Assembly: GCA_937925525.1 (NCBI GenBank) | Contig: CALALS010000077.1 | Location: 1 to 40,588 of the forward strand | Reading direction: 5' to 3' | DNA length: 40,588 nucleotides | Origin: an uncultured Flavobacteriales bacterium | GTDB taxonomy: Bacteria; Bacteroidota; Bacteroidia; Flavobacteriales_E; Vicingaceae | Shown: in pieces, positions 31,243 to 38,547 of the stretch | Position numbering within the stretch: the first letter of the stretch is position 1 | Layout of the letters: each line of letters begins with the position of its first letter | Program-made: the position numbers and the translations under genes | The notes under the pieces: model-generated | What the model was told of the DNA's origin: nothing | Database searches by the model: none | The model's input: the letters and a program-made list of their open reading frames with translations, nothing else

Positions 31243-31618
31243 ATTCTGTCTGAATTTTATAAATTAAAAATGCGGTTAAGATCAGCTGAATGATACTATT
31301 CACCGAAAATAACCGGTTGGCTTTTTCGCGTGGAGCTTTAATTGCGATCCACATGCGGATAATCTGATTAATGCAAATGGCAATAAAAATCCACCCTAAT
31401 GGAGTGAACCAACCAAAGACCCCCCACAAAACTTCGATTATAGTAATAGGAACCGCCAATGGTGATTTTTTAGCAGTTTCGATTGCCATTTCAGCATTTA
31501 TCTCTGTTACTTCTTGCATTTTTCCGGATCTGGATTTTCGGATAAAGTTGATAAAAGTCAGTATGTTCCGGATGAAATAAAGTGGAGCATAGAAAAATAT
31601 TATTTCGGTTCCAGTCAT
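31226..31618 (-). CDS. three-helix membrane protein
   Basis: 130 residues with hydrophobic helices at about 5-23, 53-85 (one long or two short) and 108-126. Small soluble loops only. Overlaps the CPBP protease gene by 4 nt, so the two may be made and act together. Confidence 0.65.
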   Translation of the reverse strand: MTGTEIIFFYAPLYFIRNILTFINFIRKSRSGKMQEVTEINAEMAIETAKKSPLAVPITIIEVLWGVFGWFTPLGWIFIAICINQIIRMWIAIKAPREKANRLFSVNSIIQLILTAFLIYKIQTEYALFY

Positions 31619-32304
31619 AACAATGAGTATATGGTATATGCAAGTGAAAAAATGATAATGATCATGTTGTAAATTGAATGATAAGCTGTGCTCATTTTTA
31701 AAGCCTTGGTTTCTGCTCGTCTATGTTTTCCATAAGAACTGCTCCAAAATTCGCTGGTAGTGTGCTCATCTAAGGTTTTATAATAATGTTTTCGGTATTT
31801 AACAGCAAAAAAGTAACCGGCGATTGAAATTGCTATAGCGGTTCCAAGTGAAACACCCATGATACAATGAACTATACCAAACAGTAATGACTTTTTGATC
31901 ATCTTTTTGTGTTCTAACACGCCATCCCTAAACATTTGTTCTTCAATCTCTGCCAAAAATGGAACCGCTAAACCAAAAAGAAGCAGAAAACAAATTGATC
32001 CTATTTGCATCCAGGCAACTCCATGCGTCACATTGGGATCTCCAACCGCGCTACTAATTACAGAGCCGCCTTCCGGATAAACCAGGTGCATATATCCGTA
32101 GGACAACCAGGTTACTTGATTCAATAATATTGCAGCAATTACAACCAGTAATAAAACTCCAAATGTTTCCAGGATCCGAATAAACTTAAATTCTCTCCAG
32201 ATCTCCAGAATGAATCTGCGCCGGTACCAGTTTTCGTAAACCGTTTTGCTAATCCAAATAGCCACAAATACTGACAGCCCAATTGATATAATTGTTGTGA
32301 TCAT
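31615..32304 (-). CDS. CPBP-family intramembrane metalloprotease
   Basis: 229 residues, about six membrane helices. The three family motifs are present in order: EEQMFR (Glu121, Glu122, Arg126; EExxxR), FGIVH (Phe142, His146; FxxxH) and HSIYN (His209, Asn213; HxxxN). Family members (Rce1/CAAX proteases and bacterial Abi/bacteriocin-processing proteases) cleave within or next to membranes. Possible substrates nearby include the membrane protein encoded next to it and the lipoproteins of this region; this is inference. Start overlaps the preceding stop by 1 nt. Confidence 0.75.
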   Translation of the reverse strand: MITTIISIGLSVFVAIWISKTVYENWYRRRFILEIWREFKFIRILETFGVLLLVVIAAILLNQVTWLSYGYMHLVYPEGGSVISSAVGDPNVTHGVAWMQIGSICFLLLFGLAVPFLAEIEEQMFRDGVLEHKKMIKKSLLFGIVHCIMGVSLGTAIAISIAGYFFAVKYRKHYYKTLDEHTTSEFWSSSYGKHRRAETKALKMSTAYHSIYNMIIIIFSLAYTIYSLL

Positions 32305-32639
32305 TATTTTCTATGGTGTAAATAGTCGTCTAATTCAATTTTGCCTTTTGCGTCCAAAACGTATTTCATGCCATGGCGGCGCATTACTTCTGACTCAGTA
32401 GTAGCATGTGAAAGAAGATCTAACAACATGTATTCTTCAAACTTTAAGATCTCGTCAGTATTTTCGAGATCTGGACGTTCATACTCCATGGTAGCCAGGT
32501 AAACAATTCCACGCCCTCGGTAAAATTCACCGGTAGGACGGAGGGAAGTAATTTTCATGGCGTTAATCTTTCTGCCTTTTACTACAAATAAGATCCGTTT
32601 ATTCAGGATCTCTTTGACATTGCTTTTTGTTTGTTCCAT
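32304..32639 (-). CDS. hypothetical protein
   Basis: 111 residues, beta strands first (LFVVKGRKINAMKITSL), helices later. No membrane segment. It ends at the CPBP protease start. Function unknown. Confidence 0.6.
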   Translation of the reverse strand: MEQTKSNVKEILNKRILFVVKGRKINAMKITSLRPTGEFYRGRGIVYLATMEYERPDLENTDEILKFEEYMLLDLLSHATTESEVMRRHGMKYVLDAKGKIELDDYLHHRK

Positions 32640-32645
32640 CTGCTT

Positions 32646-33050
32646 TTAAAATAAGTTAGCCTGGACCGTTTCTTGACCAGGTACAAAATACACCGGTGGT
32701 CCTAATAATACAAGTAATCTTCCTGCAGGTTTATCTGCCGATATCAACATGCAGTCATATCCCCGATCTCGCGTTCCTTCTGAAACCGCATATCTGTGCT
32801 CATTGTATGTAAGTGGTTTTTTATCTCCTTTGTAAAGTGGGAGATCTATAGCTTTAAATGCACAAGCACGAATTAATCCTTCGGCTCCACTTGATACAGT
32901 TCCAGTAATTACGTACTCTATGTTTTCATGATGAAATATTCCGGAGGCTTGACCTTTTTCCATAATGCTGCCGGCAGACGCGCATTCAAAAATTTCCGCT
33001 TCTCTGGATCTATCAATCACGATATCTTCTCCTTTTCCTAAGTATTGCAT
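32646..33050 (-). CDS. hypothetical beta-rich protein
   Basis: 134 residues, alternating pattern of a beta sandwich or barrel, with a GRLLVLLGPPVYFVPGQ segment near the end. No family recognised. Start overlaps the preceding stop by 1 nt. Confidence 0.6.
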   Translation of the reverse strand: MQYLGKGEDIVIDRSREAEIFECASAGSIMEKGQASGIFHHENIEYVITGTVSSGAEGLIRACAFKAIDLPLYKGDKKPLTYNEHRYAVSEGTRDRGYDCMLISADKPAGRLLVLLGPPVYFVPGQETVQANLF

Positions 33051-33280
33051 TATGTTCGGTTTCCGTTTCTGCGTAACAATCCACGCGTTCTGATTAAAAG
33101 ATCTTTACCAGGTTTTGCAATCAGTTTTGTATTTCCATCCTGTGATGATTTTCTAGGATTTTCAATTTCATGTAACAAATGCTCTAATACGGCATGTGCT
33201 TCATCCCAATCCTCGGCAGTTTTACCTGTATCAAAATGTTTATTTCCAATCTTTCCGTATAGTTTCCCTTTGTAATCCAT
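33050..33280 (-). CDS. small basic hypothetical protein
   Basis: 76 residues: opens MDYKGKLYGKIGNKHFDTGK, a beta-hairpin-like start seen in phage orphan proteins, and ends very basic (IRTRGLLRRNGNRT). No family recognised. Confidence 0.6.
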   Translation of the reverse strand: MDYKGKLYGKIGNKHFDTGKTAEDWDEAHAVLEHLLHEIENPRKSSQDGNTKLIAKPGKDLLIRTRGLLRRNGNRT

Positions 33281-33282
33281 TA

Positions 33283-33531
33283 TTAATCAGTAATTTCTGT
33301 TATAAGACTGTAAACACACATCTTGTCTTTTATTTCGCCAAGAAACCAGATTGCATTGCTTTCATCTTCATAGGGCGGCGTTCTGTGCTTCCATTTTTTT
33401 ATACCATGAGGTCCAGATTGAGTTGGTGTGCTCAATGAATATTCTGGAAGTGCATCAAATTCCTTTCGAGAGAGGTGTACTTTCTCATAGGTGTCCAGTT
33501 TCTTTTTAAATTCTTCGGTTAATTCTATCAT
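33283..33531 (-). CDS. hypothetical protein
   Basis: 82 residues, with GIKKWKHRTPPYEDE and WFLGEIKDK segments. No family recognised. Overlaps the upstream gene by 4 nt. Confidence 0.6.
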   Translation of the reverse strand: MIELTEEFKKKLDTYEKVHLSRKEFDALPEYSLSTPTQSGPHGIKKWKHRTPPYEDESNAIWFLGEIKDKMCVYSLITEITD

Positions 33532-33887
33532 TTGATTGTGTCTCCTACATTATATGAATACTGTAGCACTTCATGTAGTGCTTTATCGTCTGTGATCACA
33601 AAAATAGTTCCTATAGAATCTCTAAGGACCATTCCTTGAAAACCAACCGCTTCAACTACGATTGGTCTGATCAGCTGCTCGTATTGATATTCAATAAGCT
33701 CCTTTTTTACATAATCCGGACAATCGCAGTTCATTGGTGCAACTGATTCGGTTTTAGGTATTGGCTCCTGGACCAGACAACCAACATGTACAAATGGAAA
33801 AAACGCAATTAATGTCATTATTCCCATAAATGCTAATATCCGTTTCTCACGGGCTGTTCTGCTTTTCCAAGCTATCCAATTCTCCAT
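33528..33887 (-). CDS. N-terminally anchored envelope protein
   Basis: 119 residues: basic start, hydrophobic helix at about 18-36 ending FPFVHVGC, then a soluble domain with CDCPDY. It may be a membrane-anchored protein or, less likely, a lipoprotein with Cys37. Overlaps the lipoprotein gene upstream by 41 nt. Confidence 0.55.
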   Translation of the reverse strand: MENWIAWKSRTAREKRILAFMGIMTLIAFFPFVHVGCLVQEPIPKTESVAPMNCDCPDYVKKELIEYQYEQLIRPIVVEAVGFQGMVLRDSIGTIFVITDDKALHEVLQYSYNVGDTIK

Positions 33888-34155
33888 AGTTGTAAGGTTT
33901 TAAAAATCCGTTATTATGTTCTGGAAGGCAATTCACGCAATATCCTTTTTCACTGGACCTGGAGGCGGTATAGATCCAGATCTCATTTTTAATCGTGTCA
34001 TTTACTCGATATGTAAATGGGCCGTCCAGATCTATTTCAATTAACTCAGCATAGGGGTGTTTATCCCTTAAATGATTGCGGTAATCTTCATCATCATCCC
34101 ATTTTTCGCAGGATGAAATGATCATGATAATTGCGATAAATACTACTTTTCTCAT
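33847..34155 (-). CDS. lipoprotein with acidic surface signal
   Basis: 102 residues. Signal MRKVVFIAIIMIISSC with lipid Cys16, followed by EKWDDDED, an acidic stretch like the signal that sends Bacteroidota lipoproteins to the cell surface. The mature domain has a CVNC pair. The start lies 11 nt after a long terminator-like hairpin (34167-34269). A role at the host surface, such as blocking other phages, is possible. Confidence 0.7.
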   Translation of the reverse strand: MRKVVFIAIIMIISSCEKWDDDEDYRNHLRDKHPYAELIEIDLDGPFTYRVNDTIKNEIWIYTASRSSEKGYCVNCLPEHNNGFLKPYNYGELDSLEKQNSP

Positions 34156-34166
34156 TGTTCAAATTT

Positions 34167-34269
34167 AAAAAACGCGGGGGTTTCACTGCTACTTGCTTTT
34201 CCTTCGCAGCTGGGCTTCCTTCCGCCTTTCAGGAGAGGTTAAAACTTCGCTTACTCGGTCAGGCCCCCG
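34167..34269 (-). ncRNA. long structured leader with T run
   Basis: CGGGGG (34175-34180) and CCCCCG (34264-34269) enclose an 83-nt loop; six T follow on the leftward strand (34172-34167), as in a terminator. It lies between the stop at 34289 and the start at 34155, with only 11 nt left before the ATG. The right arm resembles that of the hairpin at 19064-19120. Confidence 0.5.
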
Positions 34270-34288
34270 TCAGACCCTTGGTATATCT

Positions 34289-34513
34289 TTATTTAATCCA
34301 TTCTTCAAACTTAGCCCATCCAGTTAACCAGGATTTTTCAGGACGCCACCGCCAGAATTCATGAGAAGGGCATTTAACGCCATCTTCTAAAATTACGGTG
34401 TTCCCTTCCATGTACATCCATTCATAATCACTGAAATGCCGGTGACGCATTTTTACGCCGGTTTTCATGAGCTCAATAGCTTCTTCTTTTGTGTATCTGT
34501 GTGTTTCACTCAT
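34289..34513 (-). CDS. small protein, remote Tad2/DUF2829-like layout
   Basis: 74 residues. EEAIELMKTGVKMRHRHF, DYEWMYM, a turn with LEDGVK, and WRWRPEKSWLTGWAKF recall small phage proteins with an A..L..G opening and a W-rich ending (DUF2829/Tad2 type, some of which block Thoeris defence). The match is by general pattern only and may be coincidence. Confidence 0.5.
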   Translation of the reverse strand: MSETHRYTKEEAIELMKTGVKMRHRHFSDYEWMYMEGNTVILEDGVKCPSHEFWRWRPEKSWLTGWAKFEEWIK

Positions 34514-34794
34514 TAATTTCTCTGTTTACAATACTTACAATTTCCTTTGTGAGCAATCATATCTCGGTCTGGATTTCCAAACTGAGAAAAATATACATAC
34601 TCACACGAATCGAATTCAATCACAGCCACATTTTCAAGGCGGTGCTGACCACGTTCTTCTGTTGTATGTGATTCACACCCTGTTAACCAAATTGGACTAC
34701 TCCAAAGCGCACAAAAGAAAATTACAATAAACGTGTTAAAAACGGCTCTGGAAACCTTGTCAGTTACCCAGCTATTTGATCGTATCTTTTTCAT
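34513..34794 (-). CDS. possible lipoprotein or membrane-anchored protein
   Basis: 93 residues from ATG 34794. A long basic start, a hydrophobic stretch at about 18-36 and LTGC with Cys40 form a late lipobox. The mature part has CEYVYF and a CKYC end. The frame is open further upstream, but that part overlaps the better-supported 57-residue gene. Confidence 0.55.
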   Translation of the reverse strand: MKKIRSNSWVTDKVSRAVFNTFIVIFFCALWSSPIWLTGCESHTTEERGQHRLENVAVIEFDSCEYVYFSQFGNPDRDMIAHKGNCKYCKQRN

Positions 34795-34945
34795 CTGGAT
34801 CTTCTTTTTTTGGTTTGATTTCAATTTGCGCCTCATCCGGAACATGGACCACTTCCACTCCAAATTTTTTGCATACGCGCCCAATATCTTTTGCTGCCAT
34901 ATTATCTGCAGCACCGACAATTATTACTTTCTTCAAATTGCTCAT
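34772..34945 (-). CDS. 57-residue hypothetical protein
   Basis: ATG 34945 to TAG at 34772-34774. Opens MSNLKKVIIVGAADNMAAKD, a beta-strand plus Gly loop as at the start of a Rossmann-like fold, then EVVHVPDE and an acidic/basic tail. It overlaps the next ATG (34794) by 23 nt and starts 3 nt after the preceding stop. Confidence 0.55.
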   Translation of the reverse strand: MSNLKKVIIVGAADNMAAKDIGRVCKKFGVEVVHVPDEAQIEIKPKKEDPDEKDTIK

Positions 34946-34948
34946 TGT

Positions 34949-35167
34949 TTATGTGTGTAAAATTTCAATTTCTACGTTATTTAAAGGTGTTGGAAAATAG
35001 CTTTCTACATATCTATGCAGAAGAATTCCGTGACCTTCATCAATCCAGACTTTATCTTCACCATTCCATTTGGCAATCGCGAATCCGGAAGTGGAATATT
35101 CAGGACAACTTACTAAATAGCAGCATCCGTCAATTGGTTCGTTATTTTCGTGCTTCACAAATATCAT
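34949..35167 (-). CDS. hypothetical protein
   Basis: 72 residues, beta-rich with CCYLVSC and GFAIAKWNGEDKVWIDEG. No family recognised. Overlaps the upstream gene by 4 nt. Confidence 0.6.
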   Translation of the reverse strand: MIFVKHENNEPIDGCCYLVSCPEYSTSGFAIAKWNGEDKVWIDEGHGILLHRYVESYFPTPLNNVEIEILHT

Positions 35168-35580
35168 TTTTTATCTATTGGCCATCCAAATTCATCTTCT
35201 TCTAAATCCTCATATTCAGCGTCCTTTGCTTTTTGAGCTGCTTTTTTCTTTTCCTGATATTTATCACTCCAATTATGAAAAATCAGAGTGATCATGTCCT
35301 GGATTCCTTCATCATTTTCATCCGGATCTTCTATTTGTAACATTTGATCAGAAAATTCAAGCACAATACCTACTTGCATAGCGGTTGGTAAATGGTGAAA
35401 CTTGATGTCATTCCAATAATACACTCTGGATCCGATCGGAAACAAATCATGCCATTTGACCGACTTTTTGTATTCATCAATCCATTTATAGAACTTCTCA
35501 GCAACATCTGGACATTCTTCAAATAAAGGTTCCCAAAATTGCTTTTTATCTAGTACGTCTATTCCGTTAGCGTTTTCCAT
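35164..35580 (-). CDS. hypothetical protein
   Basis: 138 residues from ATG 35580 (MENANGIDVLDKKQFW). Middle segment WHDLFPIGSRVYYWNDIKFH is beta-like; the C-terminus is charged (YEDLEEDEFGWP). It overlaps the zinc-finger membrane protein by 14 nt. No family recognised. Confidence 0.6.
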   Translation of the reverse strand: MENANGIDVLDKKQFWEPLFEECPDVAEKFYKWIDEYKKSVKWHDLFPIGSRVYYWNDIKFHHLPTAMQVGIVLEFSDQMLQIEDPDENDEGIQDMITLIFHNWSDKYQEKKKAAQKAKDAEYEDLEEDEFGWPIDKK

Positions 35581-35992
35581 TTGTTTTTCTTTTCCACCGG
35601 ATCTTAAAACCGGCATAGTTAAATAAATTGATCACATGCCCTATAAAAAGGGAGAATGCAAACCAATACGGCCAATATTCTGCAGGAATATACCTGGTAC
35701 AAAACATGCCGGCAACACTTGTCACGGTGTAAATGGCAAATTGTCTCCAATAACGTTTTGTTTTCATTGGAGCAAATAAGATCCTTCTCCAGCTGTAAAT
35801 GATCTGATAATCTTCTGCAGCAGGACCAGTTTTTTCTGATTCTTGTTTTTCTAAATATTCCTTTTTACAAGATTCAGAACAAAACCAGGAAATGTTTCCT
35901 AGCTTCAAACCTCCTTCTTCATGACATATAAGAGGATCCCCAGGATATACGCAATGATTACAGGTTTCACAATGTCCTATGGTGTTTCTCAT
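35567..35992 (-). CDS. zinc-finger membrane protein
   Basis: 141 residues. The N-terminal ~45 have CETCNHC, ICHEEG and FCSESC, six or more Cys fit for one or two zinc sites. The second half has hydrophobic helices at about 88-105 and 110-127 and a basic tail. The combination of zinc finger and membrane anchor is unusual. Function unknown. Confidence 0.65.
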   Translation of the reverse strand: MRNTIGHCETCNHCVYPGDPLICHEEGGLKLGNISWFCSESCKKEYLEKQESEKTGPAAEDYQIIYSWRRILFAPMKTKRYWRQFAIYTVTSVAGMFCTRYIPAEYWPYWFAFSLFIGHVINLFNYAGFKIRWKRKTNGKR

Positions 35993-36204
35993 TGTTCGGG
36001 TAGTTTTTTATGAAGATCTTCCAGGCTGAGCGAAGTGTTAACAACTCCAACTTTCTGGCCCAGTTTTGTAACAGAAAATTTAGCTCTGTTTGATCTTTTA
36101 TGACGTTTTCCTTGTAGTAGATATCCTTCGTGCCCGTACGCAAACGTACAGATGTCTTTCCAAGGAGTATATCGTTTTCTAAAGATGCGTTTCAATAATT
36201 TCAT
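35989..36204 (-). CDS. small basic hypothetical protein
   Basis: 71 residues from ATG 36204, 1 nt after the stop of the gene at 36206. A longer version from GTG 36282 would run through that gene and is rejected. Basic, with GHEGYLLQGKRHKRSNR. No family recognised. Confidence 0.6.
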   Translation of the reverse strand: MKLLKRIFRKRYTPWKDICTFAYGHEGYLLQGKRHKRSNRAKFSVTKLGQKVGVVNTSLSLEDLHKKLPEQ

Positions 36205-36205
36205 A

Positions 36206-36361
36206 TCAATAAGTCCATTTTCCGGTTTGTTCATAAATCTGCTTTGGGCATTCATCAGCACAACCTCTGGTTTTGGTGCCACAATCTTTTAAATGATATT
36301 TCCAATAATCCTTTGGAGCTACATTAAACATTCGTCTGAAAAATCGTTCTAGGCAGTTCAT
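36206..36361 (-). CDS. 51-residue cysteine-containing protein
   Basis: ATG 36361 (MNCLERFFRRMFNVAPKDYW) to TGA. CGTKTRGCADEC gives three closely spaced Cys plus Cys3, a possible metal site. It starts 3 nt after the preceding stop and ends 1 nt before the next start. Confidence 0.6.
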   Translation of the reverse strand: MNCLERFFRRMFNVAPKDYWKYHLKDCGTKTRGCADECPKQIYEQTGKWTY

Positions 36362-36364
36362 GTT

Positions 36365-36517
36365 TTAATCTCGTTTCTCCAGTTCTTCCTGGAATCGGTT
36401 AATTTTCTTTTGGCGATCTTCATCCCAACCATGCTTTGATTGAGCCTTGTTCAGTTTGTCAACCGCGCTCTGCAGTTCTTCTGCGGTCATTTCCTTCAAT
36501 TTCTTCTTTTTTGGCAT
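36365..36517 (-). CDS. 50-residue charged helical protein
   Basis: ATG 36517 (MPKKKKLKEMTAEELQSAVD) to TAA. Lys-rich start and a long amphipathic helix to the end. It sits between two genes with 12 nt before its start and 3 nt after its stop. Confidence 0.6.
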   Translation of the reverse strand: MPKKKKLKEMTAEELQSAVDKLNKAQSKHGWDEDRQKKINRFQEELEKRD

Positions 36518-36529
36518 AATTCAATTAAT

Positions 36530-36814
36530 TTATGGTAATTGTCCTTTAAAATATTTCTGCATAATTTGTGCGCACACATCATCAGGAATAAGTTCGGTTA
36601 GTTTTTTGTTGAGAACACCTACAATATTGAAATCTTTACGACTAATTGCGTCTTTGTATTCGTCTTTTAATGATTCAGATATCAATTCATTTCTTGCTAA
36701 CATTTCAACCAATTCAATTGCATCCGAAATAATTAAAATATCCGTTTGTTCACTATAAATGTATTCAGCAATAATGTACTGATCGTTATTATTAAGTTCA
36801 ATCTTATCAGCCAT
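36530..36814 (-). CDS. hypothetical protein
   Basis: 94 residues, acidic and helical. No membrane segment and no family recognised. It ends 12 nt before the next start. Confidence 0.6.
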   Translation of the reverse strand: MADKIELNNNDQYIIAEYIYSEQTDILIISDAIELVEMLARNELISESLKDEYKDAISRKDFNIVGVLNKKLTELIPDDVCAQIMQKYFKGQLP

Positions 36815-36816
36815 AT

Positions 36817-37104
36817 CTATTTTTTGGTTTGTTGTTTACTTCTGCGAACGATCATTACAATTACCAGTGCGAGTGAAAGCACAATGAAAATGATCAGGAT
36901 CTTTTTGAAAAAACCGCTTTTAGTCCAAATATCCTGGATCTCATTTTTGGTTTGCTTGTAATAAGATGGATATTTACGCCTTTTAAGGCGGTTTTTCTGA
37001 TATTCGGTTATTTCCCTTTGCCTTTTATCTAAAGATCGATCACGTTCAGCCCTGGCGCGCTTATAGGTATAATCTGCAGTGATATTTCCGTTGATATATG
37101 TCAT
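36817..37104 (-). CDS. tail-anchored membrane protein
   Basis: 95 residues: very basic N-terminal two thirds (KRARAERDRSLDKRQRE), one membrane helix at about 69-87, short basic tail. The basic part would face the cytoplasm and could contact nucleic acid. No family recognised. Confidence 0.6.
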   Translation of the reverse strand: MTYINGNITADYTYKRARAERDRSLDKRQREITEYQKNRLKRRKYPSYYKQTKNEIQDIWTKSGFFKKILIIFIVLSLALVIVMIVRRSKQQTKK

Positions 37105-37424
37105 TTTGCGCTTTCAAATGCTTCTTCTGGCCATCCAAGGACCTTATCTTTATGATAGAGGCCAATGAAAAAATGAAATGATTTTCGTCCGTCTAATTGT
37201 TTCTGAATAAACTCCCTGGCCATGGATCCATCTTTCAAATTATATTCGTGGAGCTCCTGAGTATGGAAAGTGCCATAATTTCCAATTCGTCTCCTGCAGG
37301 GAATATCTACCTGAACCAGTTTTCCTAAAGCGTCTGATTTAAGTCTACTTTCGTAGACAACGTTTTCTTTGAGAAATTCAATTGCTTCACCTGGCAGCCA
37401 ATGGTATGTCATTTCTTTTTTCAT
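37101..37424 (-). CDS. hypothetical protein
   Basis: 107 residues, mixed alpha/beta, with WLPGEAIEFLKENVVYE and SFHFFIGLYHKDKV. Two ATGs at the start (residues 1 and 5). Overlaps the next gene by 4 nt. No family recognised. Confidence 0.6.
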   Translation of the reverse strand: MKKEMTYHWLPGEAIEFLKENVVYESRLKSDALGKLVQVDIPCRRRIGNYGTFHTQELHEYNLKDGSMAREFIQKQLDGRKSFHFFIGLYHKDKVLGWPEEAFESAK

Positions 37425-37787
37425 CTAATCTCTTTTTACTAAATGAAAATCCATGGCCTCAGAGCTCGTTAAGTGAAAAGCTAATTCATGTTCAGGCGAC
37501 CAGATCCGCATAATATTAGGTCCAACCATATCAAATTTGAATCTTCCTTTTACTGGATCCAATAAAAAGTCAATTTGCATGGCATGACACATTGTAATTA
37601 TTTCTTTAGGAACTAAACCAGGTTTGCAACCAACAATTGCAAATTCCGGATATCCTTTTTCATCTTCTCGAATTTCACCGGTAGGAAAAACCATGATTGC
37701 GTCATAGTAATATGTTCCTGAATTATCTGGCTCAAAATATGGATAATTGAGTAGATCTTTGATTGTGTAAAAAATTGGTTCACTCAT
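37425..37787 (-). CDS. hypothetical protein
   Basis: 120 residues, beta-rich, with DNSGTYYYDAIMVFPTGE and FDMVGPNIMRIWSP. It ends 1 nt before the next start. No family recognised. Confidence 0.6.
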   Translation of the reverse strand: MSEPIFYTIKDLLNYPYFEPDNSGTYYYDAIMVFPTGEIREDEKGYPEFAIVGCKPGLVPKEIITMCHAMQIDFLLDPVKGRFKFDMVGPNIMRIWSPEHELAFHLTSSEAMDFHLVKRD

Positions 37788-37795
37788 AGTTTTAA

Positions 37796-38122
37796 TTATA
37801 GCATCAAAAAAATCCAGTAAAGCACAATTATCAAAGCAAACAATCTTTCATAATACCTTCCAAACCAAAGTTGAAGTTTGTTGAGCTCATGATGTATGAT
37901 GTACTGATATAAATGTTTTTCTCTGGAACTAATTATATAGAATCGATCAAGGGGGTCCAGAAAATAAACTGCTCCGCCTGATTCGGATTTATGGTAGATA
38001 AAATAGCCGCTCTCAATTACTTTAGTGTAATGGTGACTACTATTGCGCCGGTACAAAATTACTTTTTGACCAGGTTTAGGAATTTTGTCACTTAAATTGT
38101 GATATTTCTGAATTAAAGGCAT
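37796..38122 (-). CDS. tail-anchored hypothetical protein
   Basis: 108 residues: basic beta-rich domain (KPGQKVILYRRNSSHHY), then a C-terminal membrane helix (LFALIIVLYWIFLML). No family recognised. Confidence 0.6.
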   Translation of the reverse strand: MPLIQKYHNLSDKIPKPGQKVILYRRNSSHHYTKVIESGYFIYHKSESGGAVYFLDPLDRFYIISSREKHLYQYIIHHELNKLQLWFGRYYERLFALIIVLYWIFLML

Positions 38123-38152
38123 TTTTCTCTGAAAGTGGCTTGGTTAAGCCGA

Positions 38153-38482
38153 TTAAAGACTTTTTTCTATTTTTTCCAAAGAATTTTTTGCAGATGCAAT
38201 TTCGTCTTTAATATTTTCCTTTTTTTCTTCTTCTTTCATTCGATCAATAGCACGATTAACCTGCTTTTTAGAAGTGTAAATTGTTAAAGCAGTTGCAAAA
38301 TTCCAATTCTTTTTGCCTGGTGTACGATAATACGTTGCTAATTTTTTGAATAAAGTTAGAAATGAAGGTTTTCTGGGAATCTGAAAATATTCAACTTTTT
38401 CGATGTTGTACTCCGTTTCTCCAGGTCCATAGATAGTTTTAATGATATAACCTTTTTTGAGATCAAATTTTACTTTTGCCAT
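38153..38482 (-). CDS. basic hypothetical protein with its own promoter
   Basis: 109 residues from ATG 38482 (MAKVKFDLKKGYIIKTIYG). Beta strands first, then a charged helix (about 75-109). A well-formed promoter (38501-38529) lies about 20 nt upstream, making this the first gene of a transcript that may continue leftward. No family recognised. Confidence 0.65.
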   Translation of the reverse strand: MAKVKFDLKKGYIIKTIYGPGETEYNIEKVEYFQIPRKPSFLTLFKKLATYYRTPGKKNWNFATALTIYTSKKQVNRAIDRMKEEEKKENIKDEIASAKNSLEKIEKSL

Positions 38483-38500
38483 AACATCAATTTTATAAGT

Positions 38501-38529
38501 CAAATTTAATAAAAATGCCGAAAAAACAA
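38501..38529 (-). promoter_or_regulatory. Bacteroidota-type promoter
   Basis: Leftward -33 TTG (38529-38527), an 18-nt spacer, and -7 TAAATTTG (38508-38501). Both elements are present at near-consensus spacing, the best promoter match of the window. Confidence 0.65.
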
Positions 38530-38547
38530 CTTTTTCATTAAATAATT

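Noticed and set aside
34160..34167. TAAATTTG as a promoter -7 element
   Set aside because: It lies 5 nt before the ATG at 34155 and overlaps the T run of the hairpin, so it is too close to act as a promoter for a normal leader.
34289..34513. Anti-Thoeris Tad2 protein as firm annotation
   Set aside because: The resemblance is only in overall layout, with no diagnostic motif that I can confirm.
35989..36282. GTG start at 36282 for the basic protein
   Set aside because: A 51-residue gene in another frame covers that stretch and ends 1 nt before the ATG at 36204.
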